DNA from: Clostridia bacterium
GTDB taxonomy: Bacteria > Bacillota > Clostridia > Oscillospirales > UBA644
Direction: 5' to 3'
Assembly (NCBI GenBank): GCA_017621705.1
Contig: JAGASR010000039.1
Coordinates: forward strand, 60,165 to 124,164
DNA length: 64,000 bases
The notes beneath the pieces are model-generated. The model worked only from the letters and a program-made list of their open reading frames with translations, did no database searches and had not been told where the DNA came from. The number at the start of each line of letters is the position of its first letter. The stretch's first letter is position 1. This document shows positions 6,576 through 14,998 of the stretch, piece by piece. A program made the translations under genes and the position numbers.

Positions 6576-6917
6576 TTATTTCTCCGAGTTGTGAAGAACA
6601 GAACTGAATTCTTCGAGGCTGATATCCGGTGGTTCTTCTTCGACGGAATTGTATTTTGCCAGAGGGCCGAGGGATAGTTCTGCCATTCCGCCTGCGTAGG
6701 AAGTGAACACACAACCTTTATCGATCCCTTCGCCGAGAGGTATAAACGGGAGGTTTTTATAAGGTGTCACTCCGTCGCCGAGTTTAAACTTATATCCTTC
6801 GGATGTTTTGCAGGCAATAAGTTCCCCGGGTCTGAATATGGGATTAAACTTTTCCCATCGGGAGTTTGTTTCCGTTCGAAGAACTACATCGAATTGATAT
6901 TGATGTGTTGCTTTCAT
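6576..6917 (-). CDS. Stand-alone phage tropism-determinant N-terminal-like domain
   Basis: 113 residues. Positions about 15-58 follow the pattern seen at the N-terminus of many tail-fibre and receptor-binding proteins: WEKFNPIFRPGELIA, then KFKLGDGVTPYKNLPF. There it mediates trimer attachment; here it stands alone among early genes. It may be a cut-down structural remnant or a reused domain. RBS GGATGAG precedes ATG at 6917, one base after the preceding gene's stop. Confidence 0.5.
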   Translation of the reverse strand: MKATHQYQFDVVLRTETNSRWEKFNPIFRPGELIACKTSEGYKFKLGDGVTPYKNLPFIPLGEGIDKGCVFTSYAGGMAELSLGPLAKYNSVEEEPPDISLEEFSSVLHNSEK

Positions 6918-7187
6918 TTACTCATCCTTTGGGCGAAGACGCTCTGCTCTCAGATCGTCTATAATATCCGCTTCGTCGGCGGTGAGCCAGAAATTATAGC
7001 GAGATGCAAGATCGAGATCGGAATACTCATACTCTATAACGATTATATCGGGGCCGCAATCGTTTTTGACGGTGATAATATAATCTTCGTTGATGAGAAA
7101 CTTTATGATCGTTTTCATTGCTTCGTAAAATTCTTCTTCGGAAGCATAATGGTCTCTGCAGACCGTGATCTGACTTACGTTATTCAT
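6918..7187 (-). CDS. Hypothetical phage protein (89 aa)
   Basis: Not recognised. RBS AAAGGAG precedes ATG at 7187. Acidic alpha/beta protein with no membrane segment. It lies directly after nrdG and before the tropism-like domain gene. Confidence 0.6.
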   Translation of the reverse strand: MNNVSQITVCRDHYASEEEFYEAMKTIIKFLINEDYIITVKNDCGPDIIVIEYEYSDLDLASRYNFWLTADEADIIDDLRAERLRPKDE

Positions 7188-7200
7188 TTATTTCTCCTTT

Positions 7201-7680
7201 TTATGATATTTTTACTGCATACTGATTTTCGCTTGCGAGGTTTACTCCGAGAACTTCGTCGAAATGAGAGGGTCGGTTTGGGATATATCTGCCGAACTTT
7301 ACGATGATGTTTTCGTAGGAGGCCAGAATATCAAGCTCCCTTTCGATCTCATCCTCTCTATAACCTGTATAGATCACGATATCGTCATTACATGCAAATT
7401 CGACTCGAATGACGTGCATCAGATACGCCAGATCTCCGAAAGAATCGAGGGGCTCAAGACCTCCGAGTACGATGGCTTTTGTTATAGGATTTGCGACATA
7501 TCTTTCGACTATCAACTCGGAAGAGATATCCATGTTTGGATTTACAGCGAGTACGCTGTTTTGGCATACTCGCTGACCGCATTCTTTTTCGCATTTCCAT
7601 GAGCATGACGGAAACATAATTACCATGCTCGGTTTTTTATAATTGACAAAATCCTCATCTATAAGACCTTTAATGATCAT
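7201..7680 (-). CDS. nrdG: Anaerobic ribonucleotide reductase activase (radical SAM)
   Basis: Generates the glycyl radical on NrdD using S-adenosylmethionine and a 4Fe-4S cluster. 159 residues. The N-terminal cluster region is CSWKCEKECGQRVCQN (C26, C30, C34, C39), so the Cys spacing differs from the usual CxxxCxxC of radical-SAM proteins. A GGLEPLD motif stands in the place of the GGE SAM-binding motif. Its ATG overlaps the nrdD stop (ATGA), so translation is probably coupled. Confidence 0.9.
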   Translation of the reverse strand: MIIKGLIDEDFVNYKKPSMVIMFPSCSWKCEKECGQRVCQNSVLAVNPNMDISSELIVERYVANPITKAIVLGGLEPLDSFGDLAYLMHVIRVEFACNDDIVIYTGYREDEIERELDILASYENIIVKFGRYIPNRPSHFDEVLGVNLASENQYAVKIS

Positions 7681-9593
7681 TCTTTCAGCATCTCCGCGTA
7701 CTCATACCACTGGCGGGTCGTAAACTCTTTAAAACGGTCTTTTGAATAAGAGCGTGTCGGAACGAGATAACCTACGATTCTCTGATAGGTATCTTGAACC
7801 GGTTCTCCGCACACGGGGCAAAGGTCTGAGCCTATAAAACCGTGATGATTCTTGCATTCGTTGATTCGTGTGTTGAATGCAAAATAAATTACGCCCGACT
7901 GTGCTATCTTATTAAGCATATCCCACGCCATATCTGTATTGGGGAAATTTGATTCGAGGTTTATGTGCGCAATACTACCGCCGGAACATTTAGCATCGAG
8001 GATTGAAGACAGTTTCAGTTTTTCCTGAATGGTGCATTTGGTTGAAAGAGGTATCCATTGATTTGAATAAATAAACTTATCTTTAAGACCGTACAAAAGG
8101 TTATCTTTTTGGCAGAGGATCACAGCAGCTCTTTCTGCAGGAACACTTTCGATATTGAATGAATAATCGTTCGTGAAATTATCCTTAACGTCGTTGAGAA
8201 CATCAAAAATTTTGCTTGCAAACTCAATACCTTCTTCGGTATAGCTCGTATAACCGAATTCGTCTTTGTTTGTAAAACCGAAGGCCTCGATAACTTCGAA
8301 AAGACCGAGAATACCGATAGTGCAATATTGCTTTGCCATTTCTATAGCTCCGTCCTGATAGTTGGGGAGGAGCCCCTTTTCGACATTTCTTGCGATTATA
8401 TGACGAACAACATCGAGAGTTTTGCAGCACAAAACCGCCCTTTTCTTTAAAAGTGAAAGATATTTTTTCTCGTCGCACTCAGTTTCAAGAGCTATTCGCA
8501 TAAGATTGATGGTGTTTACCTTGACCGAACCGATAGATAGGGCGGTGCCGCCGATAGAGTTTATAAAAGCGTTAAGCTTCGACGTGTCGGATAGGAGTCT
8601 GCAGCAGTTCGAGAGCGTTGTTACGTCTCCGCTGACGAAGAAGTTGCTGTCGTTCCACATTGTGTTATGATCTGAACACCAACGGGCGAACTCCTCATCT
8701 ACGAACTTATTATCTTTATATAAAAGGCTGTAAGTTAATACGGGGAACGTAAACATATTCTCGCTTCTTATCTGGGAAACTACTTCCATGAAGATCTTCT
8801 GATGTTCGATTATCTGTTCGATCTCGTCGATAACATAAGAGCCGTCGGGATACTTGACACCGCCGAAAAGAGACTCTACATAGTTGCGGTCAAAAATGGA
8901 TACGTTTACGAACGCTGTCTGATCGATCCTCATAAAAGGCTGATTAAGCCTATATATAAGCTTCTGGAAAGACTGACGGATGTAATAATCCGCATCTTTT
9001 ATAACATATCCGTTCTCACAGTCCTTTTTCCAGAAATAGTATGTCCAGATAAGGATGTTGGGGATGCCGACCGCTCCTGAAGACCTGTTTGACATATAAC
9101 TGATATACTCAATTACATCGTCGATGAATGTTGTGAGGTGCTTTGGGGGCTGATTGTTGTAGTTTTTGAGAAAGAAAAGACCTTCGGTTGCGAGTCTTGT
9201 AAGGTCGTAAGCGTAGCAGTAAGGAAGGAATGTTGAAGACGGAGCGTCGTGAAGATAAAAACCGCCGTTATATTCCGTTTCGAGCCATTCTTTTGCGGTT
9301 GAGAGGTTGTATTTCTTTTTCATCTCATGAAAGATTTTATTGAAAGCGAATAACTTATCATGAGACTTTCCCTTTTCGCTTAAAAGACTTCGGATATCCT
9401 TTGTTGATGCGTTTGCGTTTGCGTCGATTGTTACATCTGCAACATTCTTATCAATGAATCCATCGATGAAATCGGAAAAGTTAAGTTGAGCTTCGTGAAA
9501 TCCGTTAAGTCTTTCAAAATCTTCGCCGTATTTTTCGCTCATAACGGACATATTTTTCTCGAAATCTTTATTCATTTTAATTGGTATATTCAT
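7677..9593 (-). CDS. nrdD: Anaerobic ribonucleoside-triphosphate reductase
   Basis: Class III reductase making dNTPs without oxygen. 638 residues. The C-terminus has a zinc-ribbon CxxC (CPVCGEP) and the glycyl-radical motif RIVGY with G608. The family barrel is clear (SNRSSGAVGIPN, NCCRLLSD, GSVKVNTINLMRIA). There is no N-terminal ATP-cone, so allosteric activity control is probably reduced compared with host enzymes. RBS GGTGATC precedes ATG at 9593. It forms a module with nrdG and the glutaredoxin-like gene for dNTP synthesis in an anaerobe. Confidence 0.95.
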   Translation of the reverse strand: MNIPIKMNKDFEKNMSVMSEKYGEDFERLNGFHEAQLNFSDFIDGFIDKNVADVTIDANANASTKDIRSLLSEKGKSHDKLFAFNKIFHEMKKKYNLSTAKEWLETEYNGGFYLHDAPSSTFLPYCYAYDLTRLATEGLFFLKNYNNQPPKHLTTFIDDVIEYISYMSNRSSGAVGIPNILIWTYYFWKKDCENGYVIKDADYYIRQSFQKLIYRLNQPFMRIDQTAFVNVSIFDRNYVESLFGGVKYPDGSYVIDEIEQIIEHQKIFMEVVSQIRSENMFTFPVLTYSLLYKDNKFVDEEFARWCSDHNTMWNDSNFFVSGDVTTLSNCCRLLSDTSKLNAFINSIGGTALSIGSVKVNTINLMRIALETECDEKKYLSLLKKRAVLCCKTLDVVRHIIARNVEKGLLPNYQDGAIEMAKQYCTIGILGLFEVIEAFGFTNKDEFGYTSYTEEGIEFASKIFDVLNDVKDNFTNDYSFNIESVPAERAAVILCQKDNLLYGLKDKFIYSNQWIPLSTKCTIQEKLKLSSILDAKCSGGSIAHINLESNFPNTDMAWDMLNKIAQSGVIYFAFNTRINECKNHHGFIGSDLCPVCGEPVQDTYQRIVGYLVPTRSYSKDRFKEFTTRQWYEYAEMLKE

Positions 9594-9632
9594 ATAAGAT
9601 CACCGTAACTTTCGTTATGAAATCCTTTCGTA

Positions 9633-9836
9633 TTATTTGTTGTGGTTTTTTATCCATGCGTTTGCTTCGAAAAGCTCCATTCTTTTACCGTCTGCTTCAA
9701 GTACGGGGACCTTGGTTATGCCCTTTGCCGTCATCTCCTCGATATCCGACACTTCGGTATACTCAATATTTGCCTTTTCGAGTTTTTCCTTAAGGACACA
9801 ACATTGAGGACAGCCCGTTGAATATAAAATTACCAT
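9633..9836 (-). CDS. Glutaredoxin-like (NrdH-type) redox protein
   Basis: 67 residues with active site CPQC (residues 9-12), the cis-Pro of KVPVLEADG, and a C-terminal helix. It resembles short glutaredoxins that pass electrons to ribonucleotide reductases. It lies 39 bp upstream of nrdD on the same strand, with RBS AAAGGAG. Confidence 0.85.
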   Translation of the reverse strand: MVILYSTGCPQCCVLKEKLEKANIEYTEVSDIEEMTAKGITKVPVLEADGKRMELFEANAWIKNHNK

Positions 9837-9912
9837 TTTACATCTCCTTTCTCAATTTAATTGGTCATAATATTGTTTATTAGGCGAAAACATTCTGTTT
9901 TAAGGCTGTTTT

Positions 9913-10668
9913 TCATGCTATCTCCGGTTCTGCAACAAATTCCCATACCATACCTCCGCTCGTCTTGTATTTTCCATTACACGCATACGAAATTGCTCTA
10001 CGAGATATCCCCGTTTCTTTGGACGCTGAGCTGATATTATCAAATATTTGCCCAGTAGATACACATCGGACTTTTTTATATTGTGTAGGCTTGGCTTTAA
10101 ATATGGGAAGTTTTCCTCTTAAAAAGTCTTCCAGTTTAGCGAAGTGCAGACCCCCACAGTTTTCTTGCCTGCCGTTTGTTGTCTTTCCGATCGACGTGCT
10201 GCACAACCCAAGCGCCTCGGCGGCTCTGGAAGCGTTTTCATACACCACTCCGCTTTCGATACATATAACGGGCAAAGACTTCGCTTTGCTGAGTTTGTTT
10301 TTTGTTTGATCGCTAACAGAATGACCCAGCAGGGAGGCGCTAATCTTCTTACAGCTTTCCTCGCTAGGGACTGGATTTTGACCACCGCTTTGAAGGTTAT
10401 AGCCATACCTTATATCTGTGGACTGATAATGTTTGATAAGCTCGATCTCTTTAAGACAGGCGTCTTTTTGAGAGAGTCCTGAAAATAGAATTTCGTGTTT
10501 GAAGTTATCCCATCCGTATTTAAGAATTGCGTTATGAATTCGTGTACTTCCTTTATATCCGGCTCCATTATTTCTCCAACGATGCCTTATATCTTTGGTT
10601 ATACCGATATAAACCTTCCCTGACGGGCTCGTGTGCTTGTACACATACCATTCGTTATTCATGTTCAT
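9913..10668 (-). CDS. Free-standing GIY-YIG homing endonuclease with NUMOD modules
   Basis: About 251 residues. The N-terminal GIY-YIG nuclease is visible (WYVYKHTSPSGKVYIGITK, later KYGWDNFKHEIL). Two C-terminal NUMOD1-type helix-turn-helix modules follow (IESGVVYENASRAAEALG; STGQIFDNISSASKETG). Such enzymes nick or cut DNA at a defined phage site and spread by gene conversion. ATG 10668 or 10662 is preferred; the longer upstream frame only shadows the neighbour. No intron or intein boundary is seen, and it overlaps the end of the 10655-11029 gene. Confidence 0.85.
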   Translation of the reverse strand: MNMNNEWYVYKHTSPSGKVYIGITKDIRHRWRNNGAGYKGSTRIHNAILKYGWDNFKHEILFSGLSQKDACLKEIELIKHYQSTDIRYGYNLQSGGQNPVPSEESCKKISASLLGHSVSDQTKNKLSKAKSLPVICIESGVVYENASRAAEALGLCSTSIGKTTNGRQENCGGLHFAKLEDFLRGKLPIFKAKPTQYKKVRCVSTGQIFDNISSASKETGISRRAISYACNGKYKTSGGMVWEFVAEPEIA

Positions 10669-11029
10669 ATTCACAATTATAATGAGGCATATCATCCAAT
10701 TCGTTCTGGGAAAGTTCTTGGTGATGCATAATAGCGAACACATTAAATACAACGGCGGCGAGATGATCCTCATCTTCCATTCCCATTACGAATTTATCAA
10801 GGTGTCGTTTTGCAGAATCGACATATCTTGAAAACGGCATACCTTTTTCCCAATTTCGATCGGAATATTTATTTGCTCCGAGCTCCATCCATTTTGCGAG
10901 TCTTCGGGTCGCAAAGGGGGAAATAAGATCATACCTGCCCTTTCCCGAAGACGGTTCTCTTATGGCTTTGCCGTCGCCGTATGAGATACGGGAGCCTCCA
11001 TCGTCGATCTTACCTTTTAATTCTTCCAT
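10655..11029 (-). CDS. dATP/dGTP diphosphohydrolase-like protein (DUF5664 type)
   Basis: 124 residues matching the phage family with GRYDLISPFATRRLAKW, GANKYSDRNWEKG, SAKRHLDKF and EDHLAAVVFN. The helical HxxxF/EDH core resembles the nucleotide pyrophosphohydrolases of some phages, so a role in trimming the dNTP pool is likely. No PurZ gene is visible, so this is not evidence for Z-genome DNA. Strong RBS AAGGAGATATACAT. Confidence 0.75.
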   Translation of the reverse strand: MEELKGKIDDGGSRISYGDGKAIREPSSGKGRYDLISPFATRRLAKWMELGANKYSDRNWEKGMPFSRYVDSAKRHLDKFVMGMEDEDHLAAVVFNVFAIMHHQELSQNELDDMPHYNCEYEHE

Positions 11030-11041
11030 ATGTATATCTCC

Positions 11042-11977
11042 TTATTTATTCATATCGAGTACGGGGATCGTGCCGGATCCTCCGCCCATATATATGGGAA
11101 GCTCTCCGTTCCAACTCTGTGCGTAAGCATAATTAATAAGCTCGTCCGTCAAAGACTCTGCGAGTTTTTTATTGGCTTCCGCCTCGGCTTCTGCTTTTAC
11201 TTTGATCTGATATGCTTCGGCATCAGCAGCGATCTTTTTCTGTTCCGCATTAATGAGCGCAACTTCTTTTTCGGCTTCTGCCTGTTTCATTGCAACCTCT
11301 TTATCTTTTTCTGCCTGGATCATGGCTGTTTTGGCTTCGATTTCGGCGAGTTCAAGTTCCTGCTGCGCGGTTACTTTACGCTGAATAGCCTCTGCGGTTT
11401 CTTCATCTACAGAAATATCTGTAAAGTTGACCGTATCGATAACAATACCGTAGGGTTCAAATTTTTCTCTGAGATATACATCGAGCTCTGCGTTAATCTG
11501 TGTACGTTTATCTCCGAAAATATCGGTTACGGGATAGTTCGCGGAGATCTCCTGAGTCCACGCGATGATCTTGGGTTTAATGAAGGTATTTTTAATCTCT
11601 TCCCCGTCTCTGCCTTTAAAGGATACGAATGTTTCAGAGACTCTGTCAGCATCAAATTTATAAGAAAATTCAAGATTGACCCTGACAGTTTTGCCGTCGG
11701 ATGTGGGGATATTGAAACTTTCATCTTTAGGGGAATCGCCTTTGTGTTCCGAGGTTAAATACGACTGTTCAATACCGATAGAGTAAGTTGTTACTTTTTT
11801 GGTGGGGGAGATCCAGTGCCAGCCCTGTGAGAGAACCTCATCTTCAACGCCGCCCTTCATATTGTAAACAACGCCTACGTAGCCTGCATCGATCTTTGTA
11901 AGACAAGATACTCCGACAATAATACCTACTAATATAACTACTGCTAAAACAATAGCGCCGACATAACCTTTATTCAT
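11042..11977 (-). CDS. SPFH/prohibitin-like (band 7) membrane protein
   Basis: 311 residues: an N-terminal transmembrane helix (about 7-27), a SPFH domain (residues 28-200) and a long Ala/Glu coiled coil (about 210-285) that forms rings or scaffolds in this family. Homologues cluster membrane proteins or guard proteases; the phage role is unknown (envelope protection, superinfection control and lysis timing are possible). Its ATG overlaps the stop of a small membrane gene, and RBS AAAGGAG lies within that gene. Confidence 0.85.
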   Translation of the reverse strand: MNKGYVGAIVLAVVILVGIIVGVSCLTKIDAGYVGVVYNMKGGVEDEVLSQGWHWISPTKKVTTYSIGIEQSYLTSEHKGDSPKDESFNIPTSDGKTVRVNLEFSYKFDADRVSETFVSFKGRDGEEIKNTFIKPKIIAWTQEISANYPVTDIFGDKRTQINAELDVYLREKFEPYGIVIDTVNFTDISVDEETAEAIQRKVTAQQELELAEIEAKTAMIQAEKDKEVAMKQAEAEKEVALINAEQKKIAADAEAYQIKVKAEAEAEANKKLAESLTDELINYAYAQSWNGELPIYMGGGSGTIPVLDMNK

Positions 11978-12147
11978 TTATTATTCTCCTTTTTATTCTT
12001 TTTCTTTTTATCTGTTTTTGTGATCGCATCTTCTGCATCTTTGAATAATCTCACAAACAGGCTCCCTATAGGTCTGTATAAAAACGAGCATACAAGCCAT
12101 AAAAGAAAGCCTGCCGTAAAGATGCCGAGAAGTAAAATTGGATTCAT
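11974..12147 (-). CDS. Small membrane protein paired with the SPFH gene (57 aa)
   Basis: Begins MNPILLLGIFTAGFLLWLVC, a single hydrophobic helix, then a basic tail ending in KKKKNKKENNK. RBS CGAGGAGG precedes ATG at 12147. The start overlaps the methylase stop (ATGA) and the stop overlaps the SPFH start (ATGA). This chain of 4-base overlaps argues that it is real. In other genomes SPFH proteins often have small membrane partners, so a complex is plausible. Confidence 0.75.
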   Translation of the reverse strand: MNPILLLGIFTAGFLLWLVCSFLYRPIGSLFVRLFKDAEDAITKTDKKKKNKKENNK

Positions 12148-12707
12148 AATATTGCCTCCTCGTTACCCCAACAATCCCAGCCTTGGCGAGTATTTCTTGC
12201 ATACATTTCGAGCTTTTCCAGATCGGGATAGAGGGATTCTATGATTTCATACGCCGCTGTGGGCTTCTTGCTGTGTTTCGTTACTTTTTCGGTGAACACC
12301 GTATGTATTTTACCTCTTTGCTCCGTGGCTACGGGAGTAAGTTTGCCTTTATACATATAAAGAAGATACTCGTGCCCGAACCTTACGGTAAAAGCGGCGG
12401 GAATGCCTGTGACTTTGTTCCAGATCATTCTTGCATGAAGCTTATACCCGAGCTTTTCGGCGAGAGCCTGAGCCTCGAAGAGGTATTTATCGATAGTCCA
12501 AAGAAAAAGAACTGCGTTTTCTGAGGTATGAGAATCCGCGGTTCTTAAATGATCTTCAATTTCTTTGAGCGAACAGGTCTGATAATCGAGCTCTTTGCCG
12601 CTACTATTGGGCCTTACTGACTTCGCTCCGCCTTTGCGCTGTTGCCACGGCGGATCTACATATAATAGTTGATATGTTTTATCTGTGTTATGTATATCTG
12701 TGTACAT
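12144..12707 (-). CDS. MT-A70-family adenine methyltransferase
   Basis: 187 residues with the catalytic DPPW (residues 18-21) of N6-adenine methylases, then MIWNKVTG and a C-terminal YPDLEKLEMYARNTRQGW. Probably modifies element DNA, as protection or regulation; no cognate restriction gene is nearby. The ATG overlaps the previous stop (TAATG) and its own stop overlaps the next start (ATGA). Confidence 0.9.
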   Translation of the reverse strand: MYTDIHNTDKTYQLLYVDPPWQQRKGGAKSVRPNSSGKELDYQTCSLKEIEDHLRTADSHTSENAVLFLWTIDKYLFEAQALAEKLGYKLHARMIWNKVTGIPAAFTVRFGHEYLLYMYKGKLTPVATEQRGKIHTVFTEKVTKHSKKPTAAYEIIESLYPDLEKLEMYARNTRQGWDCWGNEEAIL

Positions 12708-13078
12708 TAGTTTTCCTCGCGTCCTATCGGTCGGTCAACCATTCCACCGTTTTCGTACCAGCGACATAGTTTTCCATTTTCTTCATCAGACAGGGTGCAT
12801 CCCAATATCTCCACATGACGACCACCACTAACGCATTTAACAAGTTCATTGAGAACCATAATCGATTCATCAATCAAAATTCTATCGCATCGTTTGCCGG
12901 ATATAAGTTCTCTAACGGTAATGGGCGTTGGGATTTTAATCCCTAATATGTTACTTTTGTGTATCAGAACCTCTTTATATGTTTCGTCCTTGCATAAGAT
13001 GGGTGCATTATTAAACTCACTTGCATACAGCATTCTGTGAGTTTTTCCTGCTCCTCTTGGCAAATTGAAAATCTTCAT
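12707..13078 (-). CDS. Small P-loop protein (123 aa)
   Basis: Begins MKIFNLPRGAGKTHRML, a Walker-A-like loop, with ILIDES as a possible Walker B. There is no room for full helicase motifs, so this may be a minimal NTPase or kinase-like protein. The start at 13078 follows AAAAGGAGGGC and overlaps the ThyX-like stop. Confidence 0.65.
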   Translation of the reverse strand: MKIFNLPRGAGKTHRMLYASEFNNAPILCKDETYKEVLIHKSNILGIKIPTPITVRELISGKRCDRILIDESIMVLNELVKCVSGGRHVEILGCTLSDEENGKLCRWYENGGMVDRPIGREEN

Positions 13079-13079
13079 A

Positions 13080-13817
13080 TCAGATGCCCTCCTTTTCGTC
13101 GATAAAAAGAAGCTCTTGAGCATACGGTAGCTTACGAGCCCATGATATAAAGTTGGTCAATGATTGATCGTCAATCCCAGACCATTCGTTTAATTTGTGA
13201 AAACGCCGCTGTCCTTTGCTACAGATAGCAAGCAGGTTTTCGTAATTCATTGTGACTGTTCGTGTCTGAAGCCACGATTCGGGAAGCCAACGGATAAGCT
13301 CTTTCCAATATTTTTTTGCGATAACGGAAGACTCTTTTCTTTCGGGCTTGGTAAGCTTTGGATCTTTAGACTTTTCGTTATAATAAAGATACATCTGACG
13401 GAGCTGTTCGAGATCTTCTATAAAACTCTCTACTCTGATCCCGATATTTATCGGGTCGATAATGGGAAGAGAACTGTCGTAATCATCCGTTTCGAAACAA
13501 TCGAGAGTGATAGGTTTTGAGTGGATCTTATGCATGGTACTCGTGGAGTTTGCAACGGTGCCTACTTTATAAGTGTCGAACTCCTTCCACCAGTAAAGAG
13601 GTGCTGTTATATCAACGCTCACAAAGATCTGACGCATGAATTTTCGGTGCTCCGAACCTGCACGGATAAGGGACTGTGCGAGTTCCATATCGTTTTCGCC
13701 GATATGCAGAGACGTGTGATCAAAGAGGCTATCTGACTTCGCCCAAGAATTCATTGGATTACGCATACCTCTTAATGCGCCCTCGAAATTAAAAACCTGT
13801 GTGTTTTCAAACTTCAT
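13080..13817 (-). CDS. ThyX-like protein with altered flavin motif
   Basis: 245 residues. The overall pattern resembles flavin-dependent thymidylate synthase: FVSVDITAPLYWWKEF near residue 65, then a C-terminal TMNYENLLAI and FHKLNEWS. The ThyX signature RHRxxSxNExSxR is replaced by YKVGTVANSTSTM, so catalysis by the standard route is uncertain. dUTPase nearby supports thymidylate metabolism. RBS GAAAGGAA precedes ATG at 13817. Confidence 0.55.
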   Translation of the reverse strand: MKFENTQVFNFEGALRGMRNPMNSWAKSDSLFDHTSLHIGENDMELAQSLIRAGSEHRKFMRQIFVSVDITAPLYWWKEFDTYKVGTVANSTSTMHKIHSKPITLDCFETDDYDSSLPIIDPINIGIRVESFIEDLEQLRQMYLYYNEKSKDPKLTKPERKESSVIAKKYWKELIRWLPESWLQTRTVTMNYENLLAICSKGQRRFHKLNEWSGIDDQSLTNFISWARKLPYAQELLFIDEKEGI

Positions 13818-13844
13818 ACATTCATTCCTTTCATTCCTGAATTA

Positions 13845-14435
13845 TTAATAATAGCAAAAGAAATATCCCTCGAACTGTTTAAAGATGCCTGAGCCTTGCT
13901 CGAACTCCGCTTGATAAACGACGTTTTCGGGGCAGACTCTTTCACCGCAGAGAATTCTTTCCGCAACTTTATAGCACTGCTCTACGGTTTTTTCGGTCGC
14001 CCATTTGGGAAAAGAAACGCCGTTTTTCCACATAGAACCGTACTGATATTTCTGGGTAAGAACCTCTTCGATGGTATCGGGATAATACGGGTGCAACACT
14101 CTGTTGATAACTACGTTTGCGACGAGCATCTGGATTTCTTCGCTATCGCCGCCCGCTTCTCTGCAGACCGCCGCCGCAAGACAAAAGAGGTCCCTTTCGG
14201 TATAATCGAACTTGGGCTTTGCGAGCTCTACTGTTTTTATATCGAGGAATTCTTTTGCGGGCGCAGTCACATCCGAGGTGGTGGCGGTGTAGACATATTC
14301 TGCATATGAAGGGTCTTTTTCGGGTTCGTAATATTCGTTAAAAACCTCCGCCGCCGTTGCGGGAGCGGTGAAGCCTATGAGGGCGAGACCGAATACTACG
14401 GTATAAAATATTGCGTTAATTATGTTTTTTGACAA
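13845..14435 (-). CDS. Secreted SleB-type cell-wall hydrolase
   Basis: 196 residues: a signal peptide (IINAIFYTVVFGLALIGFTA, cleavage near residue 28), a linker, and a Hydrolase_2/SleB domain from about residue 85 (ERDLFCLAAAVCREAGGDS, with the catalytic Glu of CREAGG). Expected to cleave peptidoglycan outside the membrane. It lies among early genes rather than with the amidase/holin. TTG start after GGAGAAAGCG. Confidence 0.85.
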   Translation of the reverse strand: MSKNIINAIFYTVVFGLALIGFTAPATAAEVFNEYYEPEKDPSYAEYVYTATTSDVTAPAKEFLDIKTVELAKPKFDYTERDLFCLAAAVCREAGGDSEEIQMLVANVVINRVLHPYYPDTIEEVLTQKYQYGSMWKNGVSFPKWATEKTVEQCYKVAERILCGERVCPENVVYQAEFEQGSGIFKQFEGYFFCYY

Positions 14436-14676
14436 TGACGCTTTCTCCGTTTCCGGCTTCGACTGCTGTTTTCGAAGCCTTGTTTTCGCCGAGAGAGATC
14501 TTGCAGAACCTGATTATATCCGCAAGCCTTTCTTCCGGACTTTTACTTTCATCTTCGGCTTTTGCGCAGATAACAGAACACATTGCCTTGCTTCCGGCAA
14601 GGAGCCCTTTATTATGTATTTCCTTAAAGCCTTTTGCGAATTCGTTTCTAAGGATCTCTTCCTGATTTTTATCCAT
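14416..14676 (-). CDS. Hypothetical phage protein (86 aa)
   Basis: Not recognised by function, though this helical pattern with GLLAGSKAMCSVI occurs in Firmicutes phages. RBS AAGGAG precedes ATG at 14676. The 3' end overlaps the SleB-type gene. Confidence 0.65.
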   Translation of the reverse strand: MDKNQEEILRNEFAKGFKEIHNKGLLAGSKAMCSVICAKAEDESKSPEERLADIIRFCKISLGENKASKTAVEAGNGESVIVKKHN

Positions 14677-14695
14677 AGACCATTCTCCTTGATAA

Positions 14696-14992
14696 TTACT
14701 GATATTGATAAGTTCCGTGTAAAATACTTTCGAAATCTTCGAGGGTGATCTCTGCGGTGGAAAGATCGTGCGATACTTTCGCTTCTGCGATTATTTCGAG
14801 AAGACATTGACGGATAATATCTTTGATATAGTCAGGCGTCGCCGGCATAGCTCCCACTTTGTTCTCTACAGTCGCTAGCCTACCTTCTAGCATATATCGT
14901 GCTCGATCTACTGCTTCCTGAGTCCCCTCAAATATTCTTTGTTCGATTTCGGCGGGGGTGTAAAGCGGTATATTGTTAATTTCTATCGGCAT
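14696..14992 (-). CDS. Hypothetical phage protein (98 aa)
   Basis: Not recognised. Helical with acidic C-terminal segments. The leader GAGTGATCTTAT before its ATG repeats the GGTGATCTTAT before nrdD. No membrane or metal motif. Confidence 0.6.
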   Translation of the reverse strand: MPIEINNIPLYTPAEIEQRIFEGTQEAVDRARYMLEGRLATVENKVGAMPATPDYIKDIIRQCLLEIIAEAKVSHDLSTAEITLEDFESILHGTYQYQ

Positions 14993-14998
14993 ATAAGA

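Noticed and set aside
10655..11029. Evidence of Z-genome (diaminopurine) DNA
   Set aside because: The diphosphohydrolase-like domain occurs widely in phages and no PurZ gene is visible.
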